Shown in pieces: positions 8,567 to 16,045 of a stretch of 64,000 nucleotides of DNA. The notes under the pieces are model-generated. The model ran no database searches. It was not told the DNA's origin and worked only from the letters and a program-made list of their open reading frames with translations. Within the stretch, counting starts at the first letter, position 1; each line of letters opens with the position of its first letter. The position numbers and the translations under genes are program-made. Source of the DNA: Saccharibacillus deserti (GTDB lineage: Bacteria; Bacillota; Bacilli; Paenibacillales; Paenibacillaceae); assembly GCF_013618475.1 (NCBI RefSeq), contig NZ_JABJVN010000004.1, forward strand, positions 124,001 through 188,000, read 5' to 3'.

Positions 8567-9427
8567 TTAGAAAGCCGGATACGTATCGGTGTATTCTTCT
8601 TCCAGGAACTTCGCGACTTCGGGTCCGCGCATACGCTCAGCCAGCTTTTGGATCGCCGGATCGTCTTTGTTGTCTTCACGGGCCATCAAGGTGATCGCGA
8701 AGGCTTCCATGTCTTTTTCGACAATCAGCGCATCTTTCTTGGCCGACAGTCCGAGAGGTTTGGCGTAAGCCGGATACATCGTCACAAGATCCGCGTCGTC
8801 CATCATCCGGTTCAGCGTCAGCAGATCGACTTCCTTGAACTGCAGATTCTTCGGATTCGATGTGATGTCCTGCAGTCCGGCTTTGATGCCCGCGCCTTCT
8901 TTGAGTTCGATCAGATCGTTCTGCTCAAGCAGCAGCAGCGAATGCGCAATATTCGGCGGATCGTTCGGGATTACGACAACTGCGCCGTCCGGCAGCTCGT
9001 CGATCGATTCGTGCTTGCTCGAGTAACCGGCGTACAGCGCGTTATAGACCGGCTGTACCGGCACGATCTTGCTGCCCCGGGCTTCGTTGTAAGCTTCGGC
9101 ATAAGGCACGTGTTGGAAAAAGTTCGCATCGACTTCCTTATTCGCCAAGGCGTCATTCGGCTGGATATTGTCGGACATTTCGACGATCTCCAGATTGATG
9201 CCGTCTTCCGCGAGCAGCGGCTTGACGAGCAGCAGAATCGCGTCCATCGGAGCCGGCAGCGAAGCGACTTTCAGCGTGGTCAATTCTTTGTTTTCCGTAG
9301 TTTCGGGAGCGGCGGCTTCTTTGGCGCCTTTGTCGGCCGGTTTGTCCGCCGGAGTCGAAGCGCTTTGTCCGCAGCCTGCCAGAATAAGAAACAGTGCGGT
9401 CAGAACAAGAATCAAAGACTTTTTCAT
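8567..9427 (-). CDS. metQ: MetQ-type substrate-binding lipoprotein
   Basis: 286-aa lipoprotein of the NlpA/MetQ family, the extracytoplasmic binding protein of a methionine ABC importer. The signal peptide ends in the lipobox LILAGCGQ. Family motifs are DNIQPNDALANKEVDANFFQ, FQHVPYAEAYN and VVVIPNDPPNIAHSLLLL. AGGGGG lies 12 bases upstream of the ATG at 9427. It is the third gene after metN and metI, an arrangement typical of MUT-family methionine transporters. Specificity could be L-Met, D-Met or a Met-containing peptide. Confidence 0.88.
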   Translation of the reverse strand: MKKSLILVLTALFLILAGCGQSASTPADKPADKGAKEAAAPETTENKELTTLKVASLPAPMDAILLLVKPLLAEDGINLEIVEMSDNIQPNDALANKEVDANFFQHVPYAEAYNEARGSKIVPVQPVYNALYAGYSSKHESIDELPDGAVVVIPNDPPNIAHSLLLLEQNDLIELKEGAGIKAGLQDITSNPKNLQFKEVDLLTLNRMMDDADLVTMYPAYAKPLGLSAKKDALIVEKDMEAFAITLMAREDNKDDPAIQKLAERMRGPEVAKFLEEEYTDTYPAF

Positions 9428-9494
9428 GATAACGATGTACCCCCTGAATGATAGTGTTATGGCCATACGGTCTCTAGGATTTCTCTTGCTTCCG

Positions 9495-10172
9495 TTAACG
9501 TTTGTCGATCCGGCGCGACAAGGCGCTGCCGGCGACCTGTACAATCTGGACCAGCAGAACCATCAAAACGATCATGCAGACCGTAACGTCCATCTCGAAG
9601 CGCTGATAGCCGTAGCGGATCGCGAAGTCGCCCACGCCGCCGCCGCCGACAATGCCGACGACCGTCGAATACGAAATAAAGCTGACAATGGAGGTGGTCA
9701 AACCGAGCACAAGACCCGAGCGGGCTTCCACATACAGAAACTTGTACACGATTTCCAGCCGGGAAGCTCCCATTGAACGGGCCGCTTCCACAACGCCGCG
9801 CGGGACTTCCACAAGGGCCTGTTCGACCAGCCTCGAATATCCGGCAATGGCTACGATCGCAAGCGGAAGAGTCGCGGCCGTCGTCCCGATCGTCGTTCCG
9901 ACTATGGCCCGGGTGATCGGGAACATGAATACGACCAGCAGCAGGAACGGGAAAGAGCGGATGACATTGACAAGCGTGTTCAGAAAAGCCGAGGCGGTAC
10001 GGTTTGCCAGCATCTCACCCGGCCGGGTCAAATAGATGAGCGTTCCAAGCGGAATGCCCAGAATTACAGCCGCAATCGTCGACATCCCGACCATATAAAA
10101 CGTCTGTCCGATCGCTTCCCAGATCTGTTCGTGATACTGTGCCCAGATTTCCATGAATCGATCCACACTCAT
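9495..10172 (-). CDS. metI: MetI-type ABC transporter permease
   Basis: 225-aa inner-membrane permease with five predicted TM helices. The ABC-interacting EAA loop reads VEAARSMGASRLEIVYKFL. Family-typical PLGTLIYLTRPG near the N-terminus and YSTVVGIVGGGGVGDFAIRYGY near the C-terminus match MetI/D-methionine permeases (the second motif is read with interruptions). Its ATG overlaps the metN stop as ATGA, so translation is coupled. It forms a dimer with two MetN subunits. Confidence 0.88.
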   Translation of the reverse strand: MSVDRFMEIWAQYHEQIWEAIGQTFYMVGMSTIAAVILGIPLGTLIYLTRPGEMLANRTASAFLNTLVNVIRSFPFLLLVVFMFPITRAIVGTTIGTTAATLPLAIVAIAGYSRLVEQALVEVPRGVVEAARSMGASRLEIVYKFLYVEARSGLVLGLTTSIVSFISYSTVVGIVGGGGVGDFAIRYGYQRFEMDVTVCMIVLMVLLVQIVQVAGSALSRRIDKR

Positions 10173-10930
10173 GACTTCTCCTCCTTGTCTATCGTGCCGA
10201 GAATTTGCTCCCGGTACGACAGCTTCGGACGGATGCCTTCTTCCGCGCGTTTCGGCAGAGCGAACGTATCGATCACTTCGCCCATTTCCATAACGGATAC
10301 ACTGCTGCAGATCTGCCGCACCACTTCCATCTCATGGGTTACGATCACGATCGTCACGCCTAGCGTCCGGTTGATATGCAGCAGGACGTTCAGCAGGTCT
10401 TCCGTCGTCTGCGGATCGAGCGCCGAGGTCGGCTCGTCGCAGAGCAGCAGCTTGGGACTGCTGGCCAGCGCACGCGCAATGCCCACGCGCTGCTTCTGTC
10501 CGCCGCTGAGCCTTGCCGGATACTGCCCCGTCTTGTCTTCGAGTCCCACGAACTGCAGCACTTCTCTGATCCGGCGGTCCCGGTCTTTCTTGGGTGTTCT
10601 CGAAAGTTCCAGCGCCGAGGCCACATTGCCGTACACGGTCCGGTTATGGACCAGATTGAACTGCTGAAAGATCATCCCGATCGAACGGCGGACTTCCCGC
10701 AGTTCGCGCTCTTTCATGGCGGTCAGATCGCGTCCTTCCAGCAGGACCTTCCCGGTATCGGGCCGTTCCAGCAGATTCATCAACCGCAGCAGCGTCGACT
10801 TGCCCGCTCCGCTTGTTCCGATAATGCCGTGGATGCCGCCCGTCTCGATCTCCATGCTAACGGGAAGGACGGCCCGAAATATCTGGCCCTGCGCCGTATA
10901 CGTTTTGCTGACTTCCTGCAGGGATAGAAT
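10169..10930 (-). CDS. metN: MetN-type ABC ATPase, without NIL domain, ATT start
   Basis: ABC ATPase of the methionine importer. Walker A is GTSGAGKST, the signature LSGGQKQRVGIARAL, Walker B LLLCDEPTSALD, the switch His IVTHEMEV. The frame has no ATG, GTG or TTG that would give the family-conserved N-terminus. Instead AAGGAGGG (10938-10945) sits 7 bases before an ATT at 10930, giving (M)LSLQEVSKTY as in homologues. The protein is about 253 aa, while classic MetN is about 340 aa: the C-terminal NIL domain, which in E. coli mediates methionine trans-inhibition, is absent. metI overlaps its 3' end. Confidence 0.85.
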   Translation of the reverse strand: MLSLQEVSKTYTAQGQIFRAVLPVSMEIETGGIHGIIGTSGAGKSTLLRLMNLLERPDTGKVLLEGRDLTAMKERELREVRRSIGMIFQQFNLVHNRTVYGNVASALELSRTPKKDRDRRIREVLQFVGLEDKTGQYPARLSGGQKQRVGIARALASSPKLLLCDEPTSALDPQTTEDLLNVLLHINRTLGVTIVIVTHEMEVVRQICSSVSVMEMGEVIDTFALPKRAEEGIRPKLSYREQILGTIDKEEKS

Positions 10931-10988
10931 AACCGAACCCTCCTTGTATCAGTATTTTTTCGTGCTGTTTTACTGCCGAATTGACTAA

Positions 10989-11017
10989 ATTATAAGGCAA
11001 TCGTTCGGCTGTGTCAC
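10989..11017 (-). promoter_or_regulatory. Sigma-A promoter of metNIQ
   Basis: On the minus strand GTGACA, a 17-base spacer, then a perfect TATAAT. The leader to the start codon is only about 50 bases and shows no SAM-riboswitch or T-box motif. Confidence 0.75.
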
Positions 11018-11126
11018 CATTTTTGATAAGAATTTTAATATTAGTTTTACAATTGGCGCAGCGGCGCGTATGCTTGTTCGTGCAAGAGAAAACGGCTTTT
11101 CGGACAAAAACGTTTCGATTATTCGT

Positions 11127-11624
11127 TTATTTGTTTTTCGCCTGAAGATTTTGAGCGAGGAGAATGGCACGAAGCAAAAGACCGGATGCGGCACCGTACA
11201 GCAAATGCGCGGCCAGCCACCAGCCCCAAGCGGACAGGCTGTCGATCGGGGGCGTGCCTCCGGCGGACAGCAGCGTTGTCGGATAGAGCAGCAGACCCAC
11301 CGCGCCGCCGATAAGCGCCGTCACGAAAATCATTTCGTTCGTGGACAGGAGTATGCGCCGCGCTCTTTTTTGCCACAGCAGACCGAGAACCATGCACAGC
11401 AGCGCGGAAATCACCAAATGAATCCCGAATTCCGTCACTTCGTCCAATCGGACCCGGTTCAACACCGGGATATAATCCGTGTTCAGCAGCAGCCGGTATA
11501 CCCGGTGTCCGCTGTAGAGCTGGGCTCCTTTGAGCATCAAGCCAAGCAGCGTGCCCGAAGCCAGGCCGGCTGCCGCGAAAGCGAGCAGGAACGCGAAGAG
11601 CCGTTTTGTTTTCAGTCTGTCCAT
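11127..11624 (-). CDS. Hypothetical four-TM membrane protein
   Basis: 165-aa integral membrane protein with about four hydrophobic segments (residues 9-29, 67-85, 97-117, 135-155) and positively charged ends. AAGGAGGG lies 7 bases before the ATG. I do not recognise the family. It is transcribed in the same direction as metNIQ but lies upstream of the metN promoter and probably forms its own unit. Confidence 0.75.
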   Translation of the reverse strand: MDRLKTKRLFAFLLAFAAAGLASGTLLGLMLKGAQLYSGHRVYRLLLNTDYIPVLNRVRLDEVTEFGIHLVISALLCMVLGLLWQKRARRILLSTNEMIFVTALIGGAVGLLLYPTTLLSAGGTPPIDSLSAWGWWLAAHLLYGAASGLLLRAILLAQNLQAKNK

Positions 11625-11760
11625 GGGGCGCCCTCCTTGTCGTATGCCGTCCGCGGCCGACTGCCGCTTCGGTCTTTATTCTTTTACCCCGGAAAAAGGT
11701 TCCGTACATTCTTTTTCGCGGATGCTCTTCCGCTTTTTCCAAATTCGGGCGGCGCAGACG

Positions 11761-11803
11761 AAACAAAAGCCCGCGCCGGTCTGCGATCAGACCGGCACGG
11801 GCT
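11761..11803 (-). terminator. Rho-independent terminator of the amidase gene
   Basis: AGCCCGTGCCGGTCT pairs with AGACCGGCGCGGGCT (one G-T type mismatch) and runs into TTTTGTTT on the minus strand. Confidence 0.85.
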
Positions 11804-11840
11804 CATTTATAAACATGGAAGACTGTTCAAGCTGCTACTT

Positions 11841-13295
11841 CTACAATCCCAGATACTCCGTAATTCCCCGGGCAATCGCTTCCGCTACCCGATTCTGCCA
11901 GGCAGGATCGGTAATCTTGTCGACATCGCCTCCGGCATACAGGAATCCGGTCTCGACCAGAGCCGTCGGCATGCTCGATTCGCGGTCGACATGCAGGTTC
12001 TGATACTTGGCTTTGCGGTCCGGCAGGCCGGTTGCGACGATCACATACTTGTGGATGGTCTCGGCCAGCTTCTTGCTCTCCGGCTTGGTATACAGCGTTT
12101 CGGTCCCGCTTGTCGGCTTGGTTCCTTTCGGCATGCTGTTCGCATGGATGGATACCATAACGTCGGCATCGACGCTCTCCGCGATCTCGACCCGTCCCTG
12201 CAGCGAGACATCCGTGTCGTCGCTGCGCGTCATGATGACGTCCAGACCTTCGACTTGCTTGAGCAGCGCCTCCACTTTGAGCGCCATGTCCATATTGACT
12301 TCTTTTTCCGTAAGCGTCGGTCCTCCGCTGTAGATCGCGCCCGTCGCTTTGCCTCCGTGTCCGGCATCGATCACGACCACTTTCTTCCCGTCGTCGCCGA
12401 TTCCCGGCGTCGAAGGGCCCTGCGGCTTGTTCAGATCGACGAAGATCAGACTGCCTTCCCGGTAGACTTCGTAATTTCCGGCTTTGCTTAGATCGATCAC
12501 GACGCGTACCCTCATCGGCGAATCATTGTTCAGCGCGAACCGGATTCCCGTCACGTCGGGCGAACCGCTTACCGCGATCTGTCCCTGCTGTCCGATCAGC
12601 AGCCCCTGCCCTTCGGCAAACACAGGACTGAACGAGGTATTGTTCAGATCGACAATGATCCGGTTCGGCGAATCCGCTTTGGAGACTTTCGGTTCCGCGC
12701 TGCCGCTTACGCCGATCATCAACCGGTTCTCGCTGAAGCTGATCTGCTCGACCTGCGCCGCCGTCTGCTGGCTGCCTCCCGGAACGGGAGCCGGCGGATC
12801 GACGTCATCGTTCGGTCCGGATCCATCCGGCCCTTCGATCGGCGGAGGCGACTGCAAGAACACCGTCTTCGCCCGATTGTCCCATTTGACTTGCAGTCCC
12901 ATCTCGGTGCCGACCAGGCGCAGCGGCACATAAGTCGTATTCCCCTGCGAAAAAGGAGCCTGTTCCAGCGCAATGGTTCCTTCCGGCGCGGACGCCGATG
13001 TGCTGCCGAGCGTAAGGGTCAGCGTATCGCCGGAACTGCCTACCGTCACCTGCCGGCTGGCCGAATTCCATCCGACCGGATAACCGAGTTCCTCCGAGAT
13101 GACCCGGATCGGCACCATCGTTGTTCCTTTCACGGTCAATACGTCTCTGGCACCGGTCACTTCCCTGTCGTTAAGCACGATCTTCGTACCCGAAGCCGCA
13201 TGACCGACTTGAACCGACAAGAAAAACACCGCCGCCAAAGCAAGCACTGCCGCGATCCAAGCTTTTGCATATCCCGCCCGCATGTTTGCCTTCAT
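11841..13295 (-). CDS. N-acetylmuramoyl-L-alanine amidase with stalk and AMIN domains
   Basis: Exported peptidoglycan amidase of about 484 aa. A signal peptide leads into a copper-amine-oxidase-N-like stalk (VPIRVISEELGYPVGW and YVPLRLVGTEMGLQVKW, about residues 40-155). An AMIN domain follows (about 185-290), then an Amidase_3 catalytic domain (about 308-484). Zn ligands and catalytic residues are in VVIDAGHGG, LTEKEVNM, VSIHAN and ALVETGFL. It cleaves the MurNAc-L-Ala bond. The start at 13295 is preferred because it leaves a clean signal peptide; an ATG at 13364 with AGGAGGGG 13 bases away is an alternative. Confidence 0.88.
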   Translation of the reverse strand: MKANMRAGYAKAWIAAVLALAAVFFLSVQVGHAASGTKIVLNDREVTGARDVLTVKGTTMVPIRVISEELGYPVGWNSASRQVTVGSSGDTLTLTLGSTSASAPEGTIALEQAPFSQGNTTYVPLRLVGTEMGLQVKWDNRAKTVFLQSPPPIEGPDGSGPNDDVDPPAPVPGGSQQTAAQVEQISFSENRLMIGVSGSAEPKVSKADSPNRIIVDLNNTSFSPVFAEGQGLLIGQQGQIAVSGSPDVTGIRFALNNDSPMRVRVVIDLSKAGNYEVYREGSLIFVDLNKPQGPSTPGIGDDGKKVVVIDAGHGGKATGAIYSGGPTLTEKEVNMDMALKVEALLKQVEGLDVIMTRSDDTDVSLQGRVEIAESVDADVMVSIHANSMPKGTKPTSGTETLYTKPESKKLAETIHKYVIVATGLPDRKAKYQNLHVDRESSMPTALVETGFLYAGGDVDKITDPAWQNRVAEAIARGITEYLGL

Positions 13296-13417
13296 CCTTT
13301 TCCCACCCCGTAACCTCTCCTTATCCGTAAAGTGTCCAAAACGCCCAAACGGCGCATTACCCATATAGACGCCGGTACCCCTCCTAAAGTTACAGGATAG
13401 CCGCGCATTTCTTGTTC

Positions 13418-13471
13418 AAAAATTAAAAAGCGAAGCCGGATGTCCCTCCAGGAGGGATACCCGGCTTCGCC
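13418..13471 (-). terminator. Rho-independent terminator
   Basis: On the minus strand GCGAAGCCGGG...CCGGCTTCGC with an inner TCCCTCC/GGAGGGA stem, followed by TTTTTAATTTTT. It ends the decarboxylase gene. Confidence 0.85.
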
Positions 13472-13510
13472 GGCATGCGGGAATACCGCACGGTAAGGAA
13501 AAGTCGGCTT

Positions 13511-15226
13511 TTATTTGCCTTTTTCCTGCTTCTTCATCTCCTCGCCCAACAAAAGCAGGGATTCCGGAGCGTCCATCTCGTCGGACGCGATCATCTCGAT
13601 CAGGCACAGCTTGTTCTGGCGCTGCATATCCGCTTCGCGGAAAGCACGGGCCAGTTCGCCGATTGTGGCGACGCGCTGCGTATAAGCGTCTCCGCCGAAG
13701 GCTTCGACAAGCTTCGTATAATTCCAGCCCGGGATCTCGTTGTACGGCTGGCGCTCGACCGGCACGCGGAAGTTCAGCACTTTCTCGATCGTGTACCCGC
13801 CGTTGTTGAGTACGAAGATGATCGGCTTGCAGCCGTATTCCATCATCGAACTGATCTCCTGTACGGTCAGCTGCAGCGAACCGTCGCCGGTAAAGAGCAG
13901 CACACGGCGTTTGGGTGCGGCCATGGAAGCGCCCAATGCCGCCGGAGTCGCATAGCCGATACTCTGCCAACCCGCTTGGCCGATATAATTCGCTCCCTGC
14001 GGCAGCCGTGTCTGTGCCAGACCGTAGGCAAACGATCCCGTCTCGGCGATGACGATATCGCCCGGCTGCAGCAGCCGCTGAATCAGCGGATAATACTCTT
14101 TGGAGACGAGCGGATTGCTGCCGTCGAGCTGCGTGCCGCTGTTGTACGGATGTTCGGCGGCCGGGATCGGCTGTTCCGCCGTCAGGCCCATGCCGGCCAA
14201 TTCGCGCAGCATGTCTTCGCCCCGAATATCCGTATAAATATGTCCGCCGATCGTGACGGATTCCGGCTGGACGACGATCATCTTCTTCGGATTCAACCGG
14301 GCGGTCTCGCCGCCCAGATTGATGTCGGACGGCACATGGCCCGCGGCGATCAGGCAGTCGGCCTGTTCCACGAGTTCCCGTACTTTCTCGCTGGCAAGCT
14401 TCCCTCCGTACATCCCGACGTAATTCGGATGGCTCTCGTCAAAGCCCGCTTTGCCCATGATCGTCGAAGCGGCCGGGATCTGCATCCGTTCCGACAGCTC
14501 GCGGACCAGAGGCTCCCATTTCCAGCTTTTGACCTTGGCATCGCTGAGCAGTACGACCTGCTTGGCGGACTTGAGCAGCTTGCGCGCGTGCTTCGACGCC
14601 GATTTCAGCGAAGACTCGCTGGTCTTTAACGGTTCGATCTTCGCCGCCTTTGTCGCGATCGGCTGATCGACCAGATCCAGCGCTACCGACAAATAGACGG
14701 GTTTCTTGGTCTCTTTGGCAATAAAGATCGCTTTCGGAATCTCCGCCATCGCGTTGGCCGGCGTCAGCACGGCCGTATAAGCGGAGATTGGCTCGTACAC
14801 GCGCCGGAACGCATCGTAATCGCCGTCCATCAGCGTGTGGTGCATGAGTTTATGCTGCTTCTGTTTCTCGGATTTCGGCGACCCCACGATATGGATCACC
14901 GGCACATTCTCGCTGTAGGCGCCGGCAAGCGCATTGACCGCGCTCAGTTCGCCGACGCCGAACGTCGTAATCAGTGCCGCCAATCCTTTGATTCTCGCGT
15001 AAGCGTCGGCCGCGTAACCTCCGTTCAGCTCATTGCGGGTCGGTACCGCCTTGATGCCTTCCCGGCTCTCGAGCGTATCGAACAGCGTGAAGTTATAATC
15101 GCCCGGCACGCCGAACACTTCCGTCACGCCTTCTTTTTTCAGACAATCGAACAGATAGGTGCCGAGCGTCGCTCTGCCTTCCCCCTGCGTGTTCGAACGG
15201 ACTTTTCCCATAATCGATTTTGCCAT
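13511..15226 (-). CDS. ThDP-dependent 2-oxoacid decarboxylase (IPDC/PDC type)
   Basis: 571-aa cytoplasmic thiamine diphosphate enzyme. The three canonical parts are visible. The N-terminal PYR domain has the ThDP-activating Glu in TRNELNGGYAADAYAR and the paired His in MHHTLMDGDYD that marks pyruvate, indolepyruvate or branched-chain oxoacid decarboxylases. The central domain follows. The C-terminal PP domain has GDGSLQLTVQE through VLNNGGYTIE. The substrate (pyruvate, indolepyruvate or 2-ketoisovalerate) is not decidable by eye. AGGAG lies 9 bases before the ATG. The upstream region holds the palindrome GACCCGACGGGTC (15314-15326), a possible operator. Monocistronic. Confidence 0.88.
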   Translation of the reverse strand: MAKSIMGKVRSNTQGEGRATLGTYLFDCLKKEGVTEVFGVPGDYNFTLFDTLESREGIKAVPTRNELNGGYAADAYARIKGLAALITTFGVGELSAVNALAGAYSENVPVIHIVGSPKSEKQKQHKLMHHTLMDGDYDAFRRVYEPISAYTAVLTPANAMAEIPKAIFIAKETKKPVYLSVALDLVDQPIATKAAKIEPLKTSESSLKSASKHARKLLKSAKQVVLLSDAKVKSWKWEPLVRELSERMQIPAASTIMGKAGFDESHPNYVGMYGGKLASEKVRELVEQADCLIAAGHVPSDINLGGETARLNPKKMIVVQPESVTIGGHIYTDIRGEDMLRELAGMGLTAEQPIPAAEHPYNSGTQLDGSNPLVSKEYYPLIQRLLQPGDIVIAETGSFAYGLAQTRLPQGANYIGQAGWQSIGYATPAALGASMAAPKRRVLLFTGDGSLQLTVQEISSMMEYGCKPIIFVLNNGGYTIEKVLNFRVPVERQPYNEIPGWNYTKLVEAFGGDAYTQRVATIGELARAFREADMQRQNKLCLIEMIASDEMDAPESLLLLGEEMKKQEKGK

Positions 15227-15433
15227 AAAAGCACACTCCTTCCGTGATCGCGCGGCTGCACCCGTCCGGTAAGGTCCGGCGGGTCAGCCTCTAACTATGA
15301 TTACCCCGCAAAAGACCCGACGGGTCAGAAAATTTAAAAATCGGCAGTTCGGGCCGTAACGAAAAGCGGCTTCCGGGCGTTCAAATCCCCGAATCCCCGA
15401 CTGCGAAAAATCATGTACAAAGGAGGGAACGAT

Positions 15434-16045
15434 ATCCCTGATTCCCCAAGCGCGGGCAGCCGGAGGCTGCTCATCACCTTCGGTGCCGACCTGGACCACG
15501 GCAACATGGACCATTTGGTCCGCACATTGTTGAAACCTTATGTCTCTGAAGCGCCGCAGACCGATTACACCCATCCGGTTCTGCGCAAAGGCGCAGAGCT
15601 GATCTTGAATCTCGAAACCTTCGACACTTCTCCCGGCCGGCCGTTCGAACGCTATTTTGCCGAGGATTATCATCTGACCCAAGCCCAACTGGACGGGTTT
15701 CTGTACAAGTTCCGCCAACTCAAAGGCACGCATGCGTTCGGAAATCCGAATATCCGCGCACACGCCGAAGCGGTGCGGGGCGAACTGGAATTTTCTTTCC
15801 TGATCACGCATACGCTCGCCGGCGAAGCGCTGTATGTCCATTACGCGGGCCAATCCGAAGGCGACGGCGACAAGATCGCCCTGAGGCTTATCCCGCTGCT
15901 GCCGCCCGAAGAGCGCCATCTCCTGATGCCGATCGACGAGACTGAGCCGCTCCGGCAGCAGCGCCTGCAGGCCTGGATCGACCGGCTGCTGGGATTGGAC
16001 CTTGGACTCAGCCCCGGATCTGCTCCAGAATCTGCGGGTCTTTGA
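15434..16045 (+). CDS. Hypothetical protein, ATC start proposed
   Basis: About 203 aa, family not recognised. The only conventional start (ATG at 15413) precedes the strong site AAAGGAGGG (15419-15427) instead of following it. An in-frame ATC at 15434 lies six bases after that site and is my preferred initiation codon. The body is a soluble alpha/beta protein (RRLLITFGADLDHGNMDHL; LEFSFLITHTLAGEALYVHY). Its last 38 bases overlap, tail to tail, the end of the giant minus-strand gene. Function unknown. Confidence 0.6.
   Translation: MPDSPSAGSRRLLITFGADLDHGNMDHLVRTLLKPYVSEAPQTDYTHPVLRKGAELILNLETFDTSPGRPFERYFAEDYHLTQAQLDGFLYKFRQLKGTHAFGNPNIRAHAEAVRGELEFSFLITHTLAGEALYVHYAGQSEGDGDKIALRLIPLLPPEERHLLMPIDETEPLRQQRLQAWIDRLLGLDLGLSPGSAPESAGL

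Noticed and set aside
10938-11060. SAM riboswitch or T-box for metNIQ
   Set aside because: The promoter lies only about 50 bases from the start; no conserved aptamer or GGGTGG-type sequence and no terminator are seen.
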